DNA of 64,000 nucleotides from CAZAPO01 sp044841755 (GTDB lineage: Bacteria > Bacteroidota > Bacteroidia > Flavobacteriales > Flavobacteriaceae). Shown piece after piece: positions 45,587 to 54,610 of the stretch. Every line of letters begins with the position of its first letter. Positions within the stretch are counted from its first letter, which is position 1. The stretch is from contig JAXOFM010000001.1 of assembly GCA_044841755.1 (NCBI GenBank), forward strand, positions 248,001-312,000, read 5' to 3'. Made by a program: the position numbers and the translations under genes. The notes beneath the pieces were generated by a model. It searched no databases, was not told where the DNA came from, and worked only from the letters and a program-made list of their open reading frames with translations.

Positions 45587-46425
45587 TATCTCTTGGAATC
45601 ATAATGCTGGGAATGGGTATGACTCTGGTAATTTCTGATTTTACCAGAATAATAAAATACCCTAAAGCCATTTTAATAGGACTTGCTAATCAACTTGTTT
45701 TTTTGCCTATCATTGGTTTTTCTATAGCTATTTTGTTTGATCTAAATGCCGTTACAGCAGTTGGTATTATGATTCTTGCTGTTTGTCCAGGTGGGCCAAC
45801 AAGTAACTTAATTACTCAAGTATGCAAAGGTAATATTGCATTATCCGTTACCTTAACGGCGATTGCCAGTGTTGTCAGTATTTTGACCATACCCTTTATT
45901 TTATCATATGCATTAGAGTACTTCACGAGCCAAACAGATGTCACAATTAAATTGCCAATCTTACAAACAATATTGCAAATAATAGGCATTACAATTATTC
46001 CTATTTCAATTGGAATGATCATTCGTAAGAGAAAAACCGAATTTGCAAATCGTATGGAAAAACCAATGCGTATTGCGTCAACAGTAATTTTTATATTGGT
46101 TTTCATAGCAGTACTAGCAGCCAATGCAGATAAATTGGTTGAAGGAATGAAAGCTGCTGGAATAGTTACACTAGTATTGAATCTGGCGACTATGGGAATA
46201 GGCTATCTCATGGCAAGGTCATTTAAATTAAATCTAAAAAATACAATTTCCATTACAATAGAAAGTGGCATACAAAATGGGACTTTAGCTTTTGTGATAG
46301 CAACCTCAATATTAAATAATATAGAAATGGGCATTCCAACAGGAGCGTACTCTATTTGGATGTTTCTAACAGGTGGAATTCTTATGTGGCGTTTAGGAAA
46401 TAGAAAAGAAACTGGGTCTTCGTAA
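45547..46425 (+). CDS. Bile acid:sodium symporter family transporter
   Basis: 292 residues with about nine hydrophobic segments. The SBF family (PF01758) signature is VGIMILAVCPGGPTSNLITQ at about 73-92, where the crossing helix and sodium-binding residues lie, and the C-terminal ESGIQNGTLAFVIATS. Inner-membrane secondary transporter for organic anions coupled to Na+; bacterial members carry bile-acid-like steroids, pantoate or other carboxylates. The substrate is not readable. It stands alone, followed by repeat copy A. Confidence 0.9.
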   Translation: MTIAELISQVLLPLSLGIIMLGMGMTLVISDFTRIIKYPKAILIGLANQLVFLPIIGFSIAILFDLNAVTAVGIMILAVCPGGPTSNLITQVCKGNIALSVTLTAIASVVSILTIPFILSYALEYFTSQTDVTIKLPILQTILQIIGITIIPISIGMIIRKRKTEFANRMEKPMRIASTVIFILVFIAVLAANADKLVEGMKAAGIVTLVLNLATMGIGYLMARSFKLNLKNTISITIESGIQNGTLAFVIATSILNNIEMGIPTGAYSIWMFLTGGILMWRLGNRKETGSS

Positions 46426-46470
46426 AGATTTCTTCTTAATAAAAGCATCTTGTTTTGAATCTCTAATAAC

Positions 46471-46611
46471 AAAAAAGCCTTCCTTTAACAAAAACTTCTC
46501 ATTGGTAAATCCTAATTTGGATTTAACTACGTGAGTTCTAAACTTATTGAACTCAACAACACGACTATGCGTTATTACAAAAAAAAGCCTCAACTTTCAT
46601 TGAAGCTTTTT
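46471..46611 (-). repeat. Intergenic hairpin repeat, copy A (full length)
   Basis: About 140 bases between convergent genes. It has four blocks: a diverged first hairpin (aaaaaagccttccttt...), aaatcc/ggattt, gagttc/gaactc, and a distal hairpin aagcctcaa/ttgaagctt. It is nearly the same as copy F (59407-59545) over all four blocks. Transcribed on the minus strand, both ends finish in T-runs, so it can act as a double terminator. Confidence 0.8.
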
Positions 46612-46714
46612 GCTGTCTCGTGGCCATGAACACATATTTTATGAATATTTAAATTAACGTTAATCTATTATTTCTAAAATATACATGCTTTAATAACAGT
46701 AGTATTGTAATCAT

Positions 46715-47335
46715 TTACTGTGTTAGTTTAAATTTTCTAATTTCCCATTTCTTATTTTTTCCTAATATAGCATAGGCACCATTTGACAAAAGTCTAGTTG
46801 TAATATTAGGTGGATGTCTAATAAATTTTTTTGAAAGCGTAATATGTATTGGTTCCGTCATCAAATAATGTAAAATATTACCATTTACATCTATCACAAC
46901 TTCAAAATAATCGTATGACACCACAGGTTTATCTAACAAATTATTAGTGCCAAGGTTTTTTTTAACTAACTCTAATGCAATAGCTTTAGACTCATTAAAA
47001 TTTGTAGCGTTTAAAAATTGAGGTTCAATAATGGTTTTACCTGTAGTATTAATATAACCGAAATATGATATCCCATTAAGTTCTTCAGTTATTAAGCATC
47101 TTTCATTACTAAATATTGGATAACTTAATGCACCTACTTTACTTAGTACCAAGTCCTCTCTAAAAGCGATAACCAAGTCACCGTTAGTATTAATAAAACC
47201 CCATTCATTGCCCTTTTTAACTGATGCAAGTCCATCGTTAAAAGGTGAGATATAATCAATCTTGTCTAAGTTTTGTGAAATTCCGTTTAAAGGAATTAAT
47301 AAAACCAAAGCGAATAAAGCGACTAATTTTTTCAT
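46715..47335 (-). CDS. WG-repeat-containing exported protein
   Basis: 206 residues with signal peptide 1-20 (LIPLNGISQ). Two WG (KWG) repeats are clear, ASVKKGNEWGFINTNGDLVI at about 38-57 and YFGYINTTGKTIIEPQF at about 83-99; a third, degraded unit may end the protein (LLSNGAYAILGKNKKWEIRK). WG repeats form beta structures, probably for binding. Function unknown. The gene converges with the symporter across repeat copy A. Confidence 0.8.
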   Translation of the reverse strand: MKKLVALFALVLLIPLNGISQNLDKIDYISPFNDGLASVKKGNEWGFINTNGDLVIAFREDLVLSKVGALSYPIFSNERCLITEELNGISYFGYINTTGKTIIEPQFLNATNFNESKAIALELVKKNLGTNNLLDKPVVSYDYFEVVIDVNGNILHYLMTEPIHITLSKKFIRHPPNITTRLLSNGAYAILGKNKKWEIRKFKLTQ

Positions 47336-47561
47336 AAGACCTATTTTTTTGGTTAAACAATTAAAGTTATGACAACCTTATATTTCATACTATGATTTTC
47401 GTCATATAAAGGCGTAAATTTGTTCGAGCAAGTATCATTGAGTAACGAATTAACTCCATGGCCGTCTAACTTATAAATTGGAAGGTCTCTAAGAGACGAA
47501 ATCATCAATCAAACTTATAGCAATGAAATTCTTCACTAACCAATCCCAAAATATCAACAAA

Positions 47562-48263
47562 ATGTCGTCACGATACTTACAATTAATATTACTACTAATC
47601 GTGCTGCCTGGATGCTCAAAAGGAATTGAATATACAGAAGCATATATGGAACAAACATCTGGACGCTATCTTTTTAATGAAGAGAACATTATTGATTTAT
47701 TCTATGAAGATCAAAAACTCTTCTTGAACTGGGGAGAGTCCAAAGTTATTGAGCCTTTGGTATTAGCAGATTCTTCATTCTTTATTGCTGACATCTATCA
47801 AAAACTGCGTATTGTTCAACGTCCTGAAACTGGTACTTGGTACTTATCTATAATAGATAACGAAAATGACGAAAAAATCACCTACGATTATATGAAAGTA
47901 GCCGATGACTACAAAACGCCAGATATGCATCTAGAAAATGGGGATTTTAAAAAAGCTTTGGAAGGATACCTAGCTATCAAAGCCGAAGACTCCACTAGTG
48001 TCTTCTTAAATGAACGCGAACTAAATAGCCTTGGATATCGATTGTTGCGCAAGGAAAAATATGAAGACGCCGTTGAAGTCTTTAAAATGAACGTTGCCCT
48101 ATTCCCTGAGAGTGCGAATGTATATGATAGCCTAGGCGATGGGTATTTAGCGAGCGGTGACAGCTTACTAGCCTACGAAAATTATAAAAAGACCTTGGAG
48201 TTCAATAATTCCAATACAAAGGCAAAAAACTTTGTTGAGGCTTATGATAAGAAGGAGAATTAA
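47562..48263 (+). CDS. TPR lipoprotein resembling the tail of a serine hydrolase
   Basis: 233 residues from ATG 47562; MSSRYLQLILLLIVLPGCSK is a lipoprotein signal (Cys 18). An upstream in-frame ATG at 47523 would add 13 residues before it. The first half is a beta-rich DUF3471-like region (SGRYLFNEENIIDLFYED). The second half holds TPR units (LRKEKYEDAVEVFKMNVALF, then VYDSLGDGYLASGDSLLAYE). In Flavobacteria this order commonly forms the C-terminal part of class C beta-lactamase-type serine hydrolases; here it stands alone with its own lipobox. A peptidase partner in trans is possible. It is followed by a bidirectional hairpin at 48281-48302. Confidence 0.8.
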   Translation: MSSRYLQLILLLIVLPGCSKGIEYTEAYMEQTSGRYLFNEENIIDLFYEDQKLFLNWGESKVIEPLVLADSSFFIADIYQKLRIVQRPETGTWYLSIIDNENDEKITYDYMKVADDYKTPDMHLENGDFKKALEGYLAIKAEDSTSVFLNERELNSLGYRLLRKEKYEDAVEVFKMNVALFPESANVYDSLGDGYLASGDSLLAYENYKKTLEFNNSNTKAKNFVEAYDKKEN

Positions 48264-48280
48264 GTATCATAAAAACTAAA

Positions 48281-48302
48281 GACCTCAACTAATGTTGAGG
48301 CC
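48281..48302. terminator. Bidirectional terminator between convergent genes
   Basis: Arms cctcaac (48283-48289) and gttgagg (48294-48300) with loop taat, A-rich before and T-rich after, placed between the stops at 48263 (+) and 48322 (-). Confidence 0.75.
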
Positions 48303-48321
48303 TATCTTTTTAGTGATCGTA

Positions 48322-49263
48322 CTATTTTTGGTTTAACATAGATTCACTGTAATATACACTTGATCTAATAATATTTCCTTCATCGTTAAAATCATGTAAA
48401 TAGAAGACACGCATCTTAATATTTTTGTTATCAGCCTTTCTCTTAAGTCTATAATTCCACCAAGATTGTACTACTCTAGAATCATTTTGCTCATAATGCA
48501 AATAATCTGGATAGCCTACCATATCGACACTAACAATCTCAAATTGTTCACCAAGTTTTGCATAACTCTCTTTTTGCTCATCAAGGTTTAAACTCTCTCC
48601 TGGAGCCATATGTACAGAGGTAAAGGTCGCTTTTTCGTCAAAGAAACTATAACCTTTCTCAAGATCACTATTTTCAAAAGCACGAATCATTCGTCTTACC
48701 TTATTAATATTTTCATGATGTTTATATAAGGTACCATTAGTTCGTGTAGACAAATTATCACCAACAGCTGAATAACTTATCGTATCAATATAACCATACA
48801 TGCGTAATATCTTATTGTTTTTATCTACAGTGAACATTCTGTACATCGGCATATCAAATTTTACCCCTGTACTTTCATGAACACCTTTTTGTCGTTCCCA
48901 AGTTTGTACCCAGACCACATCTTTAAAGTCATCGTCTTTATATTCTAAAGCATCTGGATAAGCGCCCCTTTCACGCTCAATAGAAAAATAGGCTACATTC
49001 TCTTTCCAGAAATTAACTTGATTCATGAACTGTTCTTTGCTAGCTCCTTTAGCATCAGGATTTGGGTTTGTTGCTCTAAAGGCCCTGAAATCATCTGCCA
49101 AATAGCTACCCACCTTTTCTGCGTCTCCTGCTACATAGGCTTTTACCATATCTTCCACTACCTTAATCGCTGGGTGCTCTTTATAAATGGTTCCATTCTT
49201 TGATTTCTGGGCAAACATGACAACTACAAACATCATCATGCAAATTGTAATACATTTTTTCAT
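48322..49263 (-). CDS. Exported protein with two NTF2/SnoaL-like domains
   Basis: 313 residues with signal peptide 1-18 (VVMFAQ). Two NTF2-like folds in tandem: the first opens HPAIKVVEDMVKAYVAGDAE and has YLADDFRAF; the second opens INKVRRMIRAFENSDLEKGY and has FFDEKATFTSV. Both end in a WxxT/WWNY strand and a final return strand (YMFR- and FYLHDF-like). SnoaL-like folds are small-molecule-binding or enzyme scaffolds; no catalytic set is evident. It begins 18 bases after an upstream A/T spacer and has no operon partner. Confidence 0.8.
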   Translation of the reverse strand: MKKCITICMMMFVVVMFAQKSKNGTIYKEHPAIKVVEDMVKAYVAGDAEKVGSYLADDFRAFRATNPNPDAKGASKEQFMNQVNFWKENVAYFSIERERGAYPDALEYKDDDFKDVVWVQTWERQKGVHESTGVKFDMPMYRMFTVDKNNKILRMYGYIDTISYSAVGDNLSTRTNGTLYKHHENINKVRRMIRAFENSDLEKGYSFFDEKATFTSVHMAPGESLNLDEQKESYAKLGEQFEIVSVDMVGYPDYLHYEQNDSRVVQSWWNYRLKRKADNKNIKMRVFYLHDFNDEGNIIRSSVYYSESMLNQK

Positions 49264-49579
49264 ATCGGTTGGTTTTGATTAAACATTTGGTGAAATCACC
49301 ACTCCCTAAAAATATGTAGTATGAGTTCAAGAATACTTTTGAGGGTAGGCCTTAAAAAAAGAAAAGAGACAAGAAGTTAAGGTCCTTATTACATAATTGG
49401 AGAACTTTAAGATACGAAAAAATAATCTAACCAAACTTGTATTAAGTTGATTATAAGCAAGTTTTAAAAAAACAAAAGCTCCTTTTATAGGAGCTTGATT
49501 GTTTTTGGTCTTGCAGAGACTATAGCTTAAAAAAGAAACTAAACACTTTCATAAATATTCTTTTGTTGTTGTGCCTTTC
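49264..49579. other. 316-base gene-free spacer
   Basis: AT-rich. The only structure I see is the terminator at 49476-49496. The part near 49264 must hold the promoter of the NTF2-like gene, but I cannot pick a convincing -33/-7 pair. Confidence 0.4.
49476..49496 (-). terminator. Terminator of the serine hydrolase gene
   Basis: Arms aagctcc (49476-49482) and ggagctt (49490-49496) around a seven-base loop; on the minus strand a TTTTGTTTTTTT tract follows. It lies 84 bases beyond the stop at 49580. Confidence 0.7.
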
Positions 49580-51127
49580 TTAAAGCGCTTGCTTTTTAAA
49601 CGTTAATCCAGCAGTATTTATACTCACCACTTTTTCATTTTCTACCTTAAAAACACCTACCATTCCACTACCAGGAATCATTTCAAGACGAATGCTGTTC
49701 TTTTTAGTAAAAGGTTCAACTGGAGGGCTCTTTAATAATCCCATATGTGCAATTAACTTTCCATTATCAACTTTTAGTGTTAGCGTACCTAAGGAGTTAC
49801 TAAAGTACGTTCCTTCGTATTCTTTTAGAGGTAATTCCAAATCCCAAGTTCTTTCCGATCGCTTTTGCTTATCTAGAGTACTTTCTTCAAATCGTTTAGA
49901 CATTAAATCTTTATACTCTATTAATTTATTGTTATAATATGCATCTACATCCTCACGGCCTCCATAATAATCAAAAATATATCCTTCAATTAAGGCAGTA
50001 GAAAGTAACCCTACCATACTACTGTTAGCAAATACAGAAAGGCCAACACCATATTTAGGCATAAAAGATATCTTTGCATGAGTGCCAGGAAAACCGCCGT
50101 AATGATGGATTAAGGTATCACCTAGGGCAGTTTTTGCAATATTCCAACCATAGGCATAAGCAAATCGCTTCAGTCCAAAAAAGTTACGTTCTTGGGTTGC
50201 TTGAGGTTGCTGGCTTAAATGTATAATATCCTTAGGAAAAACTTGAGAGCTATTAAGTTTACCATTATTTAATTGTGCCACTAAGAATTTTGCCATGTCA
50301 CGAGGTGTAGAGATTATTCCACCAGCAGCATGCATAATATGATCTTGTTTAACTAATTTATGAGCCTTTAGGTCACCATTGATGTTAGCAACTGAATAAG
50401 GTGCAGCACTCTTCCAGTTATACTTTTCAACATCAGACATATTAGCTGATGTATTGCTCATTCCTAAAGGATTAAGGACTTGCTCTTTTACAACAGTTTT
50501 CCAACTTTTCCCTAATTCTCTCTCCAATATTAATTCAATCACATTGTATCCTAAGTTTGAATATTTAAAGGTCCCATATCCAGACCTTGGATCCACTCTT
50601 GTATAATCAATAAAATTCTTGGTTAGATCTTTGTAGGTATACTCACCAGAATACGCTGTTTTAAAAGTAATATTGTTATTTTCTAATCCCGAAGTATGAT
50701 ATAGAAGATCACGCAGATTTACTTTATCCATATTTAACTCAGGTTTAAAATCTACTTCAGGAAAATAAGATGCTATTGATTTGTCTAGATCTAAAATGCC
50801 TTTCTCCTCAAGCATTAACATAGCTAAAGATGTAAAAGATTTTGTTGATGAGGCAATATAGAAAGTAGTCTCATCTGTAACTGGTAGTTGCTTTTCATAG
50901 TTAGCATAACCAAAATAACCCTCATAAATCATTTGGTCTTCTTTAACTACTGAGAGTCCAATACCGAACTTAATGTTTAGCTCATCCTTAACTTTTTCAA
51001 TGTAGCTGTTTAGCCTCGTGCTAAACTCTTCATCAGGTGAGGTGGGAACTGCATTTTGTGCATTGCAAGTAATTATACCCGTATAAATACACAATAAAAG
51101 AATGTACGTTTTAATAATTGTTTTCAT
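49580..51127 (-). CDS. Serine hydrolase, class C beta-lactamase family
   Basis: 515 residues with signal peptide 1-23 (IITCNAQ). The penicillin-binding fold has S93-S-T-K96 (IASSTKSFTS) as the nucleophile motif, KYSNLGYN as the YxN motif and HHYGGFPG at the KTG position. A C-terminal DUF3471-like domain (LKEYEGTYFSNSLGTLTLKV) covers about 420-510. Such proteins are periplasmic D-amino-acid peptidases, esterases or beta-lactamase relatives; a beta-lactamase activity is not implied. It is divergent from the LytS/LytTR pair. Confidence 0.9.
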   Translation of the reverse strand: MKTIIKTYILLLCIYTGIITCNAQNAVPTSPDEEFSTRLNSYIEKVKDELNIKFGIGLSVVKEDQMIYEGYFGYANYEKQLPVTDETTFYIASSTKSFTSLAMLMLEEKGILDLDKSIASYFPEVDFKPELNMDKVNLRDLLYHTSGLENNNITFKTAYSGEYTYKDLTKNFIDYTRVDPRSGYGTFKYSNLGYNVIELILERELGKSWKTVVKEQVLNPLGMSNTSANMSDVEKYNWKSAAPYSVANINGDLKAHKLVKQDHIMHAAGGIISTPRDMAKFLVAQLNNGKLNSSQVFPKDIIHLSQQPQATQERNFFGLKRFAYAYGWNIAKTALGDTLIHHYGGFPGTHAKISFMPKYGVGLSVFANSSMVGLLSTALIEGYIFDYYGGREDVDAYYNNKLIEYKDLMSKRFEESTLDKQKRSERTWDLELPLKEYEGTYFSNSLGTLTLKVDNGKLIAHMGLLKSPPVEPFTKKNSIRLEMIPGSGMVGVFKVENEKVVSINTAGLTFKKQAL

Positions 51128-51239
51128 TGTTGATTGATTTATTTTGGTGCTAAATAAGGATAGAAATAAGAAGCCTGAAAATAAAAGGCATAAAAGCAGT
51201 AATTATGTGCATAAAGGAAAAAATATGTTAGAATTTTAC

Positions 51240-51270
51240 CATTTACAACCAAAAAACGGTCGTTTGTGAC
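51240..51270 (+). promoter_or_regulatory. Possible LytTR-type direct repeat
   Basis: catttacaac at 51240-51249 and cgtttgtgac at 51261-51270 have a period of 21 bases and agree at six of ten positions. LytTR regulators bind imperfect direct repeats one 21-22-base period apart. It lies 43 bases upstream of the LytS start, so it could mediate autoregulation. A TTG-N17-TACCTTTT promoter-like pair overlaps (TTG 51264-51266, box 51284-51291). Confidence 0.4.
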
Positions 51271-51312
51271 AAAATCTTAATGTTACCTTTTATATCATTT
51301 ATATTTGTTTAG

Positions 51313-52407
51313 ATGCAATCACAAAAAAAGATACTAATAGGATTAATTGAAGTTTTAGCGCTTTGGGTACTATGCTGGACCTATTTTTTTCCTTTCCTTA
51401 AAGGTGCAGAAGATTACGTTTTTATTTATCCTTTTAACCTCAAAGATGGTAGCCTTTATTGGGGAATTAGTAAAAGTATATTAATTACCACCTTATTGTT
51501 CTTTGGTAATATCTATTATGCAATTCCCAAATTTCTAAAACGGAATAAATTAAAGGCCTATTTAATGTTCATCGTAGTTCTGTTTTTTGGACTCTTACCT
51601 TTAGAGCAGGGACTTGAAGAGTTGATAAAGTATTTTTACAACCTCCCTGGAAACTTTGAAAATGTATACGGCACCGACTACGAGAGTTTACCTATGCGTC
51701 GAAGTTTAGCTTTTCCACATATTCTAAGAAATACTGGATTTTTAGCATTATCATTTGGATACAGGTACTTTAAAGATTGGCAACATTTATTAAAAAAACA
51801 GACTCGAGAGCAAACGCTTTTAGCTGAAAAAAGAAAAGTAGAACTCAGTTTTTTAAAATCGCAGGTAAATCCGCATTTTCTATTTAATTCTTTGAATAAT
51901 ATTTATGCAATTACAGAACGAAATAAAGATAGTGAAGCCTCTGAAGCAATTACAAAGCTGTCTAATTTAATGCGGTTTATGATTTACGATTCACAGACCG
52001 AATTCATTAATCTCTCAAAAGAGATAAAATATATTCGGGATTATATAGAAATACAGCAATTAAGATATGCTAAGGAGGAAGTGATTATTAACTTAAAGAT
52101 AAACGGGGATGTACAGAATGTAAAGGTGAGTCCATTTATGTTAATTCCCTTTGTAGAAAATGCCTTTAAATATGGTGTTGCTATCCACCAAAGTAGCATT
52201 ATTAAAATTAGTATTTCAGTAGAAAATGACAACTTACATTTTAATGTAAGAAATAAGATTTTAAATACTGCTAACAATCATGTGTATTCAGGAATTGGAG
52301 TTGACAATGTCAAGAAGCGATTACAATTGGAATATATAAATAAGCATGATCTTGACATTAAAAATGATAATGAATACTTTGATGTAAATTTACGCATACA
52401 ATTCTAG
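51313..52407 (+). CDS. LytS-type sensor histidine kinase
   Basis: 364 residues. Four hydrophobic segments (about 8-29, 54-72, 81-100, 135-152) lead to the His_kinase domain with phospho-acceptor H188 in QVNPHFLFNSLNNIYAI, then the ATPase region with PFVENAFKYGV (N box) and GIGVDNVKKRL. Membrane-bound kinase of the LytS/YehU class. The stop (52405-52407) is two bases before the ATG of the LytTR regulator, so the two are one operon. The signal is not evident; no periplasmic sensor domain of any size is present. Confidence 0.92.
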   Translation: MQSQKKILIGLIEVLALWVLCWTYFFPFLKGAEDYVFIYPFNLKDGSLYWGISKSILITTLLFFGNIYYAIPKFLKRNKLKAYLMFIVVLFFGLLPLEQGLEELIKYFYNLPGNFENVYGTDYESLPMRRSLAFPHILRNTGFLALSFGYRYFKDWQHLLKKQTREQTLLAEKRKVELSFLKSQVNPHFLFNSLNNIYAITERNKDSEASEAITKLSNLMRFMIYDSQTEFINLSKEIKYIRDYIEIQQLRYAKEEVIINLKINGDVQNVKVSPFMLIPFVENAFKYGVAIHQSSIIKISISVENDNLHFNVRNKILNTANNHVYSGIGVDNVKKRLQLEYINKHDLDIKNDNEYFDVNLRIQF

Positions 52408-52409
52408 TA

Positions 52410-53123
52410 ATGAACTTAACTTGTGTTATAGTAGACGATGAACCAGGAGCAATAGAGGTATTAACCCAATTTGTAGAACGCACACCAAATTTAAAGTTAA
52501 TAGAATCGTTTAGAGATCCATTGGAAGCTTTAAGTTTTTTAAAGCAACATACCATTGACCTTATATTTGTAGATATCAACATGCCAACGCTAACAGGTAT
52601 GGAGCTAGTCAAGATATTAACTAATCCACCTTTAATCATTTTTACAACCGCCTATTCAGAATATGCGCTTGAAAGTTATGATTATGACGCGGTAGATTAT
52701 TTACTTAAACCCATCTCATATAATCGGTTCTTGGTGAGTATTAATAAGGCACAAAACCGATTAAGAGATTCAGAAAATAAAACACCTCAAACTAGTAGTG
52801 ATACTATTACTAACGAAGAAATAGTGTATTTAAAAAGTGGTCCTAAAACATTTAGGGTGTCTATAGATAGCATTCTATATTTAGAGAAGGACGGACATTA
52901 TATCACATTTCATACTTCAGATAAAAATATTGTGGTACGATTAAGTATGAAAGATGTATTTGAAGTAATCCCGAAAGAATTATTTATGCAGATTCATAAA
53001 TCATATATTGTATCTGTATCTCATGTTAATGTCATAGAAAGACATCGGTTAAAGGTTGGAGATGCGTATGTTCCTATAGGAAAAACCTTTAGAAAAGAAG
53101 TGCAAGAATATTTTGAAGCTTAA
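52410..53123 (+). CDS. LytTR family response regulator
   Basis: 237 residues. Receiver domain with D9/D10 (IVDDEP), phospho-acceptor D55 (FVDINMP) and K100 (DYLLKPI), then a LytTR DNA-binding domain at about 140-235 (VYLKSGPKTFRVSIDSILYL, ending VPIGKTFRKEVQEYF). Partner of the LytS-like kinase directly upstream. LytTR regulators bind imperfect direct repeats; a candidate lies at 51240-51270. Copy B of the repeat element follows. Confidence 0.94.
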   Translation: MNLTCVIVDDEPGAIEVLTQFVERTPNLKLIESFRDPLEALSFLKQHTIDLIFVDINMPTLTGMELVKILTNPPLIIFTTAYSEYALESYDYDAVDYLLKPISYNRFLVSINKAQNRLRDSENKTPQTSSDTITNEEIVYLKSGPKTFRVSIDSILYLEKDGHYITFHTSDKNIVVRLSMKDVFEVIPKELFMQIHKSYIVSVSHVNVIERHRLKVGDAYVPIGKTFRKEVQEYFEA

Positions 53124-53137
53124 ACACTCCATAAATC

Positions 53138-53228
53138 AAAAAAGCCTCCCTTTAAGGAAAGCTTCTCATTGGTAAATCCTAAACTGGATTTAACTGCATG
53201 AGTTCAAAAAACCTTGAACTCAACAATT
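53138..53228 (-). repeat. Intergenic hairpin repeat, copy B
   Basis: Shares blocks 1-3 with copies A and F: aagcctccctttaaggaaag hairpin, aaatcctaaactggattt, and gagttcaa/ttgaactc with an eight-base stem. Block 4 is missing. Lies between convergent stops at 53123 and 53267. Confidence 0.8.
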
Positions 53229-53266
53229 CAGTCATTTGTTATGAAAATAAACTTTAAAAAATTTTA

Positions 53267-54610
53267 CTAATCTTTCTTTTTTAATGTTTGTTTATACAAT
53301 TTATTAGCGATTTCTAATTCATCGAATAACTCCTTCCTTTTTCTCTTAAGATTAACTACAAGTTTGTTATCGCGTATGTTTAATCGATAATATCTTACTT
53401 TTTCTATGTACAAATAATAGTTCTTAATATAATTTAGTGTAAAAAGTCCCGCTGGATATAGAGTGAATAAAAAAGCCAAAGCAAAGATTTTGTGAATATA
53501 CAGAGCAATTAAAATGGTCGAGAAACAGTAAAAGATTAAAAAAACGAACATTCCAAATACAATCTTCATAGAACCCACAAAGTCTTTACGAACAATTACT
53601 TTTTTTGATAGAATTTCTGATACCTTATAAGGAATGATATTGCATATAAAACCATATAAGAAAATTGGGAATCCAAAAATAAAATATAGAAAGTCAGACC
53701 AAAACTGAAGTCTAAATTTAATGCGTCCTAAATACTTATCTCTTAGCTTTAATTGATCTAAACTTTTGAGATAACTATTTATTTTAGTCTCAAAAATCAA
53801 GGTTTCTTTTGGTCTAGTTTTTAAACTGTGAGCCACTGATTTTATAATTTCTTTGGATAACGCAAATTTTTGGGCAGCTCTGTCACCTAAGCTATTTGAA
53901 TCATTAAATTCGCTGCCATAAAGTAATTCAATTTGCTCAGTAAGTTTATCCAATCTTTCATTTTCTACTATAAGTACTAAATCTTCAAGCTTTTCTTTAA
54001 TCTTTTCGGTTAGTTTCAAGACTGCTTGTTTGGGATTCTGATGGTATGCATCTCTAAAATCTGAAACATTTATTGACTTACCCACATTTATGAAGACATG
54101 GCTTCTAAAATAATGAGGGTTTGAATAGTTAAACCCAAGGGGTACTATTTTTATATTTAATAGAAAATTATTTTGATCTTCAGCACCCAAAGCAATTCGC
54201 GCCACCCCAGTTTTAATTTTCCTCAATCTCCGTTCTGTTTTACTGAATCCTTCCGGAAATATGACAAGTGACTTTTGAGCTTTTAGATGATCAAAGCATC
54301 GTTGAAACACCGCTTCATTTTTGTAAACTTTGTCTGGTGTAATCTCAGGCCTATAAATTGGAATCATGTGAAAACGTTTAAATATCCAGGCAATGAGATT
54401 GGATTTAAATGATTCTCCTCTAGCAAGAAAAAATACTGGCCGTTTTATATGTACTGCCAATAATATAGGGTCCATAAATGCACTATTATGATTAGCTACA
54501 AAAATTACAGGGCCTGAATGAGGAATTTGATCTGCTCCCTTTATATTAATGGTTCTAAAATATGCCTCTATAGTGAGACTAAACAGCCATTTAAACAATT
54601 GATACAGCAC
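53267..54610 (-). CDS. Lysophospholipid/glycerophospholipid acyltransferase family protein
   Basis: 447 residues. The PlsC-type domain covers about 15-230: VANHNSAFMDPI at about 33-44 (acyltransferase His/Asp pair), RGESFKSNL, and FPEGFSKTERRLRKIKTGVA around 118-137 (substrate phosphate binding). Two or three hydrophobic segments follow at about 310-400. It acylates a glycerophospholipid precursor at the inner membrane. The His-Asp spacing is five residues rather than the usual four; from memory this is normal in a longer Bacteroidota subfamily. The start is GTG at 54610-54608. It stands alone. Confidence 0.85.
   Translation of the reverse strand: MLYQLFKWLFSLTIEAYFRTINIKGADQIPHSGPVIFVANHNSAFMDPILLAVHIKRPVFFLARGESFKSNLIAWIFKRFHMIPIYRPEITPDKVYKNEAVFQRCFDHLKAQKSLVIFPEGFSKTERRLRKIKTGVARIALGAEDQNNFLLNIKIVPLGFNYSNPHYFRSHVFINVGKSINVSDFRDAYHQNPKQAVLKLTEKIKEKLEDLVLIVENERLDKLTEQIELLYGSEFNDSNSLGDRAAQKFALSKEIIKSVAHSLKTRPKETLIFETKINSYLKSLDQLKLRDKYLGRIKFRLQFWSDFLYFIFGFPIFLYGFICNIIPYKVSEILSKKVIVRKDFVGSMKIVFGMFVFLIFYCFSTILIALYIHKIFALAFLFTLYPAGLFTLNYIKNYYLYIEKVRYYRLNIRDNKLVVNLKRKRKELFDELEIANKLYKQTLKKKD

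Noticed and set aside
46393..46593. A 66-residue minus-strand frame across copy A of the repeat.
   Set aside because: It consists of translated repeat hairpins and the antisense end of the symporter gene; composition is not protein-like.
49580..51127. Antibiotic resistance beta-lactamase.
   Set aside because: The SxxK and YxN motifs are shared by many serine hydrolases of this fold; the DUF3471-like tail favours a peptidase or esterase role.
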